Shown: positions 57,719 through 64,000 of the stretch, in pieces
Position numbering within the stretch: position 1 is the first letter of the stretch
Layout: each line of letters begins with the position of its first letter
NCBI GenBank assembly: GCA_041946865.1
Contig: JBHGBF010000028.1
Span: forward strand, 12,680-76,679
Source of the DNA: RPQK01 sp041946865
Lineage (GTDB): Bacteria > Acidobacteriota > UBA6911 > RPQK01
Direction: 5' to 3'
DNA: 64,000 bases
Program-made: the position numbers and the translations under genes
The notes under the pieces: generated by a model
What the model saw: only the letters and a program-made list of their open reading frames with translations
What the model was told of the DNA's origin: nothing
The model's database searches: none

Positions 57719-60700
57719 ATGATTCCCGGACTGATCCTCCTCCTCTCACTGGCGGTCGCGGTAGACTCTGATGTTTCAAGCCAGACTCAAGTGCAACAAG
57801 CCCTTCGGCTGCAGGCCGAAATCCTGAGGAACTACTCTGTTGAAGTCGAGAATCGATTCGGGATGGAGGGCCGGGCCCTAGGGAGGAGACAGCCCACGAA
57901 GGAAGTTCACTATTTCGGCGAGGCGGGTCAATTCAAGCGGGAGCAGTCGGCGCCCGGAACTGCTGAAGCGCGAGCAGGGTTTCCCGGTCCGGGGGGCCGA
58001 AGGAGGTTGGGCGGCGGGCCGGGTAGCGCTATGCCCGATCTTGTCTTTCGCACAGACTTACTTGCGCGGATGGAGACCCTCGACAAATTTACAGTGATAG
58101 GACCGACCTCACTCGAATCGTTCCCGGTGATCGAAATCCGCTGCCGACCGAAGATAACGGGCCTGAAAGTCGACGAAGCCCGGCTTTGGATCGCGCAAGA
58201 TACGGGCATGCCGGTCAAGCTGCAGCTTCGCTTTGTCTTCGGCCCCATGCAATCCGAGGCGACCTTGACCCGCGAACTGAATTGGGACGAGACACAAAAG
58301 ATCACTGTCAGCAAGAGTCAAAAGATCGAAGTTTCCTTTGGGGGCTTCGGCGCAGAGGGCCCCGGCACGGGCCCCGAGGGCCCCGGCATGGGTTCTCCGG
58401 ACGCAGGTCCCGGCAGCGGCGGGTTTGCGCCGGCCAACCTGGAATTCCAGACGACCTGGCAGAACTACCGCTGGGGGCTGACGTTCGCCGAAGACTTCTT
58501 CACTCCTGCGACCGCCCCTACAACATCACAAGGACAGGCCGGCCAGCCTCGGGCTGCCACTGCAGCCACACCTGCCTTTGACGATGATCCCTTTCAGGAA
58601 ATCCGCCTCAGCTCTCCCACGCCCGGCGCCCAGGCGGGCAATACGAATGATACTAACCGCGCAGGAAACCAGGAAGAGGTGCTGATCCAGGGAAGTTCAA
58701 TCGCTACAGCGAACAATGTCGGGCCAGACGGCCGTGGCGAAGGCGCGATCATGGCGATGATTTTTGGCGGATTCGGCGGGCAGGGAGGCCCGCCCGGGGG
58801 CGGCCCAGGCGGTGAAGGCGGTCCGGGCGGGTTCGGGGGACCGGGCGGATACCGAGGTGCCATGATTGCCGGGTCGCGGGCGAATCGGATTCAGGGCAGT
58901 GTTACGGCGGGGTTCTCGAGCTCCGCGCTCGACGCGAAGCCTTATTCTCTCGACGGGCACGAGACGTCCGACCCTGACTATCTCACCTGGCGGGCAGGGG
59001 TTTCGGTAGGCGGCACGCTTCCCGGCTCCTCCTCCTCTGAGTCTGGGAGTGGCCGGCAACGCAGGCGCGGCGGCTCAGCGTTCTTTTTTGATTTCAACGT
59101 CCGTCGGGGCGAGAGCATCGAGAGCCAATACGGCTCCGTGCCCACCGCGCTGGAGCGACAGGGTGACTTTTCGAAAACGGTCTATCGCTCCGGTCCCCTG
59201 GCCGGGACTCCGATCACGCTCTACGATCCCATCACCGGCCTGCCCCTTTCAGACGCACTTCTCCCGAGTCTTGATGCCGCTTCGGTAGCAATGCTGAGCT
59301 TTATTCCTTTGCCCAACCGTGACGACCCCGTTCTGAATTACCTGATCCAGGAAACACTTGGAACCACCGAGAACCGCTTCAATTCCAGGTTGATGTTTGC
59401 GCTCTCGCCATCCCACCGGGTGGCGGTTTCGTACAGTTTCAGCAGCGGAAATGGAGACCGCTTCAACATATTTCCCGACCTCAAAGGAGAAGCCGACCGG
59501 CTGGGCCAGAATGTAAGCCTGAACTGGAACTTAACCTTCAGACCCGGCCTGGTTAACAGCCTGCGGATCGACTGGAACCGAAGCCGCAACCAGCAAATGA
59601 ATGCGTTCGGGTTAGAGCAAGACATTGCCGCCAAGCTTGGAATTGAGAACACCTCTCGCGCACCAATCGACTACGGGTTGCCGACGATCCAGCTGACCAA
59701 TTTCACCTCGCTCGACGACGGCAGCTCTTCCAAGACGATTCGCGAGAAAAACGGTTTCAACGAGAGCCTGTTGTGGGTCAAGGGCAAGCATTTCTTCAGG
59801 TTCGGTGGGGAAGTCGCTTGGAACCGCTGGAATCGCCTGGGCAGTCCCTCCGGTGGGGGCGTACTCAACTTCGCCGGCGTTGCTACCAGCCTGTATGAAA
59901 ATGGCCACCCGGTTTCGGGGACAGGTTACGATTTGGCCGATTTTCTGCTCGGACTCGCGCAAAGCAGCCGAATCCAATACGGCAACAGCGACCACTATCT
60001 CCGCCGTCCCGACTTCTCGTTGTTCTTGAATGATAACTGGAGACTTGCCTCGCGCTTTACGCTGCAATGGGGCTTACGGTACCAGTTTGTCGCGCCTTGG
60101 CTGGAAAAGTACGACCGTTTGGCCAACCTGGACCTCGCCTCCGGATTCTCTGCAGCCGAGACTGTCGTGCCGGGGAAAGTGGGGTCGTACTATGGGCGGT
60201 TCACGCGTGCTCTCGTCGAATCGGACTGGTCGAACCTGGCTCCGCGTGCGGCCCTGGCTTATCGCCTGAATTCCGGCAAGTGGACCTCGGTCCTCCGGAG
60301 CAGTTACGGAACCTTTTACCCGAGCGAAAGTTACGACTATTTCGTCAACGAGCTGATGGCTCAGCCACCTTTCGGATTCACTGTCCAGAAAACAGTCGAA
60401 GGGACCGATTTCCTGAACTTCCAAACGGCGTTTTCCGAGGAGACCGGCGTCGACGTGGCAAACACTTTTGCCGTGGACCCGCGCTTCCGCTTAGCGACGG
60501 TTCAGAACTGGGATGTTTCGATTCAGCAGGCGCTCCCGCTGCACTTCTTCATCAGTTTCGGATATGCCGGCTCGCGCGGGACAGGGCTCGAGTTGCTTCG
60601 GGCACCCAACCGGACGGTAGACGGGGCCAAGATCATCGAGGATGCCGCTCAATTCCTCTATCTCACGCCGGGAGGCACATCCGTCTACCATGGCCTCCAG

Positions 60701-61414
60701 GTTTTGGTGACCCGGAGAATCCGTTCCGGCTTTTCGATCGGCGGACGCTATGAGTTCGGAAAGTCCCTCGACAACGCGTCCTCGCTTTCCGGCGGACAAC
60801 GGACGGTGGCTCAGAATGACCAGGATCTCGACGCCGAATGGGGACGTTCTTCGCTCGACCAGGCTCACCGGCTTCGATTGAACTGGTTTTCGGAGCTCCC
60901 TTTTGGGGACCGAAACCGGTGGTTTCGCGAAAACGGCATTTTCAAAACTCTTCTCAGTCACTGGTATCTGAACGGCGATTTCAGTGCCAGCTCCGGGCGT
61001 CCGCTAACGGCCCGTATCCTCGGCAACCAGGTCAACAACAGCGGAACGGCATCCCAGGCCAGCGAACGCGCCAGCGTGACCGGACAATCCCTCACGCTGG
61101 CAGCGTCCGCCCGCAGCACCGCGCAGTGGTTTAATACCGCCGCTTTCCGGTTGCCGGATCCAGGCACCTTTGGAGACGCCGGGCGCAACACCATCACCGG
61201 CCCCGGTTCATGGACCGTTAACATGAATCTGTCCCGCTCGATCGCCCTCAAAGGAGAGTCGCGCCGACTCCTGATCACTGTGCAGGGTTCGAATCTGCTC
61301 AATCACGCGAATTACACGGGGATAAACACGGTGGTTAATTCGACGGCCTTCGGCCGAGTGACTTCGGTCGGACAAATGCGGCGCGCACAGCTGAATTTGA
61401 GGTACATGTTCTGA
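57719..61414 (+). CDS. TonB-receptor-like outer-membrane protein with LolA-like N-terminal domain
   Basis: 1231 residues. Signal peptide (about 1-20), then a region of about 25-215 with the alternating pattern of LolA/outer-membrane-lipoprotein-sorting proteins (EARLWIAQDTGMPVKLQLRF, TLTRELNWDE), an Ala/Pro/Thr-rich linker, a Gly-rich run at about 350-381, and from about 400 a beta-barrel of the acidobacterial Oar/TonB-receptor type (RPDFSLFLNDNWRLASRFTLQWGLRYQ, QNWDVSIQQALP, GRRYEFGKS-like segments, final RAQLNLRYMF ending in Phe). The usual carboxypeptidase-like domain is missing. Nothing identifies the substrate. Followed by the VWFA gene, 53 bases away. Confidence 0.85.
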   Translation: MIPGLILLLSLAVAVDSDVSSQTQVQQALRLQAEILRNYSVEVENRFGMEGRALGRRQPTKEVHYFGEAGQFKREQSAPGTAEARAGFPGPGGRRRLGGGPGSAMPDLVFRTDLLARMETLDKFTVIGPTSLESFPVIEIRCRPKITGLKVDEARLWIAQDTGMPVKLQLRFVFGPMQSEATLTRELNWDETQKITVSKSQKIEVSFGGFGAEGPGTGPEGPGMGSPDAGPGSGGFAPANLEFQTTWQNYRWGLTFAEDFFTPATAPTTSQGQAGQPRAATAATPAFDDDPFQEIRLSSPTPGAQAGNTNDTNRAGNQEEVLIQGSSIATANNVGPDGRGEGAIMAMIFGGFGGQGGPPGGGPGGEGGPGGFGGPGGYRGAMIAGSRANRIQGSVTAGFSSSALDAKPYSLDGHETSDPDYLTWRAGVSVGGTLPGSSSSESGSGRQRRRGGSAFFFDFNVRRGESIESQYGSVPTALERQGDFSKTVYRSGPLAGTPITLYDPITGLPLSDALLPSLDAASVAMLSFIPLPNRDDPVLNYLIQETLGTTENRFNSRLMFALSPSHRVAVSYSFSSGNGDRFNIFPDLKGEADRLGQNVSLNWNLTFRPGLVNSLRIDWNRSRNQQMNAFGLEQDIAAKLGIENTSRAPIDYGLPTIQLTNFTSLDDGSSSKTIREKNGFNESLLWVKGKHFFRFGGEVAWNRWNRLGSPSGGGVLNFAGVATSLYENGHPVSGTGYDLADFLLGLAQSSRIQYGNSDHYLRRPDFSLFLNDNWRLASRFTLQWGLRYQFVAPWLEKYDRLANLDLASGFSAAETVVPGKVGSYYGRFTRALVESDWSNLAPRAALAYRLNSGKWTSVLRSSYGTFYPSESYDYFVNELMAQPPFGFTVQKTVEGTDFLNFQTAFSEETGVDVANTFAVDPRFRLATVQNWDVSIQQALPLHFFISFGYAGSRGTGLELLRAPNRTVDGAKIIEDAAQFLYLTPGGTSVYHGLQVLVTRRIRSGFSIGGRYEFGKSLDNASSLSGGQRTVAQNDQDLDAEWGRSSLDQAHRLRLNWFSELPFGDRNRWFRENGIFKTLLSHWYLNGDFSASSGRPLTARILGNQVNNSGTASQASERASVTGQSLTLAASARSTAQWFNTAAFRLPDPGTFGDAGRNTITGPGSWTVNMNLSRSIALKGESRRLLITVQGSNLLNHANYTGINTVVNSTAFGRVTSVGQMRRAQLNLRYMF

Positions 61415-61417
61415 ACG

Positions 61418-61500
61418 GACGGGCACGGACAAACACGAACAGGTACGGACAGACACGAACTGCATCCGTGTTTGTCCCTTTTCGTCCGTGTCTGCCCGTC
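61418..61500. repeat. tandem and inverted 20-base repeats between the receptor and VWFA genes
   Basis: Two direct copies (GCACGGACAAACACGAACAG at 61423-61442 and GTACGGACAGACACGAACTG at 61443-61462) are followed by two inverted partial copies (CCGTGTTTGTCC and TTCGTCCGTGTCTGCCCGTC). The outer GACGGGCA/TGCCCGTC closes the structure. It could terminate the receptor transcript and it covers the start of the next reading frame. Confidence 0.6.
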
Positions 61501-63495
61501 TTTGCATTGTCTTTGGTGTTAGCGTCCTGGCTCTCGGGTCAGCAGCCGCGCCAGCCGCGCTTCTCAGCGTCCTCAAACCTCGTGCTCGTCGACGTCCGTG
61601 TCTTGGACAAAGAGGGAAAGCCCGTTGGCGGTCTAACTGCTGGAGATTTCACGGTTCTCGAGGACGGGATTGTACAGAGCGTCGGCTATTTTCGAGAGAT
61701 ATCGCTTCCGCTGACTGTTGTGGAGCGCGAGCAAGAGCAGCCGGCTACTCCAGCTGCTCCCAGCCCAACCGGAACACCGTCACCCGACAAGTTGAACGCG
61801 ACGGTAACCGACAAACGACTGCTCGTTTTTCTCTTTGACCTTTCCAATGCCGGCCTGCAGGACATCCGGGTCATGCAAGAGACCGGACAGAAATTCGTCC
61901 AAGAGCAGCTGACCCCGCTCGATTCGGCCGCCGTCCTCGTGCTGGATAACGGGTTGGAGATGCTCTCCGATTTCACGTCTGACCCCGCTGTCCTCGCACG
62001 CGCCTTCAGACGTCTCGGCAGCGGAGACCCGGAACAAGACGTGTCCGAAACTGAAGAAGGCACTGAAGGCGACACGGAATTTGTCGCCGATCAAACTGAA
62101 ATGGCCCTCTTTCAAACGAACCAGCAACTCGCGGCCGTTCAATCTATTGCTGACGCTTTCCGCGAGATCACCGGACGCAAGGCGCTGGTCTATTTCACAG
62201 CCGGTCTGCAAAGCCGCGGCATTGAAAACGACGAGCAGATGCGCGGGACGATCGATACGTGTAATCGCGCCAACATGAGCGTTTACTCGATCGACGCCAG
62301 GGGTCTCGTGGCTTTGTCTCCGGGAGGCGGCGCCCAGCGATCCGGCGGACGCGGCGCAGGCATTTTTACCGGTGGGGCGGGGCTCGACCAGATGTCGAGC
62401 CTCGTGGAGTCGCAAAACGCCTTGGTGACTCTGGCTGCGGAGACGGGTGGCAGCGCCCTGCTAGACGACAATAACCTCTCCAAGCTCGTCCGCCAGGCAC
62501 GCGAAGATGGCAGCCACTATTACATGATCGGATATTACGTCCCGAACGCAGCCGCAGATGGCCGGTTCCGACGAATCGAGGTGACGACACGAAACAAGTA
62601 TCCGACCGTCGTTGCCCGTAAAGGCTATTATTCGGAGAAGCCCTATATCAGTCTCACTTTCTCCGAACGCGAATTGAAATTCCTGAAAACAGTCGTGGAA
62701 GATTCGCCCGCTTCTGAATTGCCGCTCGAGGTCTCCGCCGAGTATTTCCCCCAGGCTTTCGAAGGATACGAGGTCCTGCCTCTGCTGTCGCTCGACTACG
62801 AGCAGTTGAAGGCAATTTCGGGCGCGGATACTCTCGCCCTGGAAATAGTGTTTCTTGCTCGCGACGCGAGAGGACGCGCTTCTGCCGGCCTGCGGGACAA
62901 CCTGGAGATCAAGGGCAGGCGGAACGAAAACGAGGCGCGCTTCGTCTACGAGAACTTGCTGGTCTTGCGCCCCGGCAAGTATCAGCTGTTCGCTTACGTA
63001 CGGGACAATCGGACCGGCAAGACATCCCGCAGGGTATGCAGCCTGGATCTGCCGGGTGCCGCTCCCATTCGAACGAGCTCGCTCGTCCTGGCCGGCGCCT
63101 GGCGGGAACTGGATAACGCTCAGGGCTACCACATCAAGAGCGGCAAGGTTGAGACGATCGTCAAGAATCCCCTGATGGTCGGGAGCCGCGCGCTTATCCC
63201 GAGATCGGGCAGGACCTTCAAGACGACTGAAACACTCTACATTCACGGGAAGGTCAGTGTCCCGCACGGCGCCTCGGGTCTGGAGTATCGGGTCATCGTC
63301 GAGGGTGACAACGAGAAGCGCTTGTTCGAGGGAAACTGGCAACCGTTCCAGTCACCGTCTGATGGCATTGCGAACATTAACGCCCGACTTCCTCTCAGAC
63401 AACTCCAGCCGGGCAAATACACGGTCGGTGCCGAGGTACGAGGTCCCGGTGCAGAAATCGTGCGTCTCACGAGGCAATTCACGATTGTGCGGTAA
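61468..63495 (+). CDS. VWFA-related secreted protein (acidobacterial type)
   Basis: 675 residues. Signal peptide (VFALSLVLASWLSGQQ), then the family opening NLVLVDVRVLDKEGKPVGGLTAGDFTVLEDGIVQSVGYF, a von Willebrand A-like domain (RLLVFLFDLSNAGLQD with DXSXX, ITGRKALVYFTAGLQS, MSVYSIDARGL, ALVTLAAETGGSALLDDNNL, YYMIGYYVPN) to about 400, and a beta-rich C-terminal half. Matches the VWFA-related Acidobacterial domain proteins, role unknown. The GTG start at 61468 lies inside the repeat cluster and has no ribosome site, so the exact start is doubtful. Confidence 0.9.
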   Translation: MFVPFRPCLPVFALSLVLASWLSGQQPRQPRFSASSNLVLVDVRVLDKEGKPVGGLTAGDFTVLEDGIVQSVGYFREISLPLTVVEREQEQPATPAAPSPTGTPSPDKLNATVTDKRLLVFLFDLSNAGLQDIRVMQETGQKFVQEQLTPLDSAAVLVLDNGLEMLSDFTSDPAVLARAFRRLGSGDPEQDVSETEEGTEGDTEFVADQTEMALFQTNQQLAAVQSIADAFREITGRKALVYFTAGLQSRGIENDEQMRGTIDTCNRANMSVYSIDARGLVALSPGGGAQRSGGRGAGIFTGGAGLDQMSSLVESQNALVTLAAETGGSALLDDNNLSKLVRQAREDGSHYYMIGYYVPNAAADGRFRRIEVTTRNKYPTVVARKGYYSEKPYISLTFSERELKFLKTVVEDSPASELPLEVSAEYFPQAFEGYEVLPLLSLDYEQLKAISGADTLALEIVFLARDARGRASAGLRDNLEIKGRRNENEARFVYENLLVLRPGKYQLFAYVRDNRTGKTSRRVCSLDLPGAAPIRTSSLVLAGAWRELDNAQGYHIKSGKVETIVKNPLMVGSRALIPRSGRTFKTTETLYIHGKVSVPHGASGLEYRVIVEGDNEKRLFEGNWQPFQSPSDGIANINARLPLRQLQPGKYTVGAEVRGPGAEIVRLTRQFTIVR

Positions 63496-64000
63496 GAAGG
63501 ATCTGGGTCGGACCCGGTCCGAGAAGCAAACCCCCAGCGCCCAGTACCTGCGGCCGGACAGCAGTCGCGGTCAGCCCTACTGTGGCCGGACTCTCCAGCA
63601 GCGATTTTCGGGCGCTCGTTTAATTTACTCTTGCGCGGATTTCTCGCCGACTTCCCGGCAATCTCAGTCTGTCTGGCTCTAATAAATATGGCACTACTCG
63701 AGCTTGTCTCGGCCCAAGCCTCTTCCCTCTGGCCGGCAGCAATCTCAACCGGTGCGCGGATGTTGCCGGGACAGTGTCTAAACTAGTCAAGTTGAGCGCC
63801 CGAAGCATATCGCGCCATATTTTATTAGAGTCAGCTCGACGTCCAAGATCCGAAAGCGTCGGGTTCTGCCTTTGAGGTCCTAACGGACCTCTAAGGACTC
63901 TGGCGAAAGTATACAGATGAATCAACAGGAACCGCTCCTGCGTGGCTGTATCACGCTGAAAGCGTGAAGCATGAGAGCCCAGGGTAGCGCTTTTCAGCTA
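63496..64000. other. intergenic region without a recognisable gene
   Basis: 505 bases to the right edge. It contains the exact 17-base repeat GTGGCCGGACTCTCCAG (63582-63598, as at 54649-54665), the perfect hairpin GAGGTCC-TAAC-GGACCTC (63874-63891), and at the very edge AGCGCTTTTCAGC, the start of the 70-base dispersed element. The only frames are short and uncharacteristic. Confidence 0.6.

Noticed and set aside
61418..61500. Repeats resembling a small CRISPR array
   Set aside because: Only two diverged adjacent direct copies plus inverted ones, no spacers, no cas genes.
63620..63925. 101-codon minus-strand frame near the right edge
   Set aside because: Arg/Leu/Pro-rich, no domain, no ribosome site, crosses a hairpin.
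63917..63967. Short frame starting MNQQEPLLRG
   Set aside because: Fifteen residues only, no support.

Overview
The window looks like a chromosomal stretch of a GC-rich, Gram-negative bacterium, most probably an Acidobacteriota member of the Terriglobia/Bryobacterales kind. The pointers are an outer-membrane TonB-receptor-like protein followed by a VWFA-related secreted protein of the acidobacterial type, two FG-GAP/ASPIC-UnbV (CRTAC1-like) proteins, a DUF1080 glycoside-hydrolase-like protein, a decaheme OmcA/MtrC cytochrome, and lipid A and LPS glycosyltransferase genes. This is inferred from gene families only; no rRNA, tRNA, CRISPR array or intact insertion sequence was found.

Layout. 1-9353 (minus): a sugar/inositol block read from 9353 downwards: MFS transporter, three-gene proton-translocating transhydrogenase (pntA1, pntA2, pntB), a 33-codon membrane peptide, a GRP-type sugar transporter, a transaldolase-family protein, iolB and iolD (cut by the window edge). 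9707-14566 (plus): a Tat-exported GH116 beta-glucosidase-like enzyme and a decaheme cytochrome. 14648-18962 (minus): mnmA-lpxB-M1-peptidase-like operon in which the peptidase has lost its zinc site. 19086-25319: a regulatory island with an unknown protein, a sigma-54 promoter with two enhancer-like dyads driving an ECF sigma factor, a histidine kinase/NtrC-type activator pair whose activator lacks its DNA-binding domain, and a MerR-like regulator. 25410-33241: proline dehydrogenase, M20 peptidase, queF, a radical SAM protein, an HD hydrolase, ispH and lutABC, with a scrap of uvrA after lutC.

33371-44928: GT-C membrane glycosyltransferase, then CRTAC1-like protein and multiheme/TPR cytochrome (minus, behind a second sigma-54 promoter), divergent from a second histidine kinase/NtrC activator/CRTAC1-like lipoprotein operon. 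44951-54491: DUF72, ABC-F, a cytokinin-oxidase-like flavoprotein, a heptosyltransferase, an EamA transporter, DUF1080, a small unknown protein and an Acg-type nitroreductase. 54500-57700 is a decay zone: a 5'-truncated gamma-glutamyltransferase, a broken histidine kinase, the tail of an OmpR-type regulator, and several perfect hairpin repeats. 57719-63495: TonB-receptor-like protein and VWFA-related protein. 63496-64000 shows no gene.

How the parts work together. The first block would import polyols/sugars and degrade inositol, with the transhydrogenase balancing NADPH. Lactate oxidation (lutABC) and proline oxidation feed electrons to respiration. The most distinctive theme is regulation: two histidine kinase/NtrC pairs, each next to a good sigma-54 promoter, one controlling a sigma-factor gene and the other apparently controlling an extracytoplasmic multiheme/CRTAC1 system.
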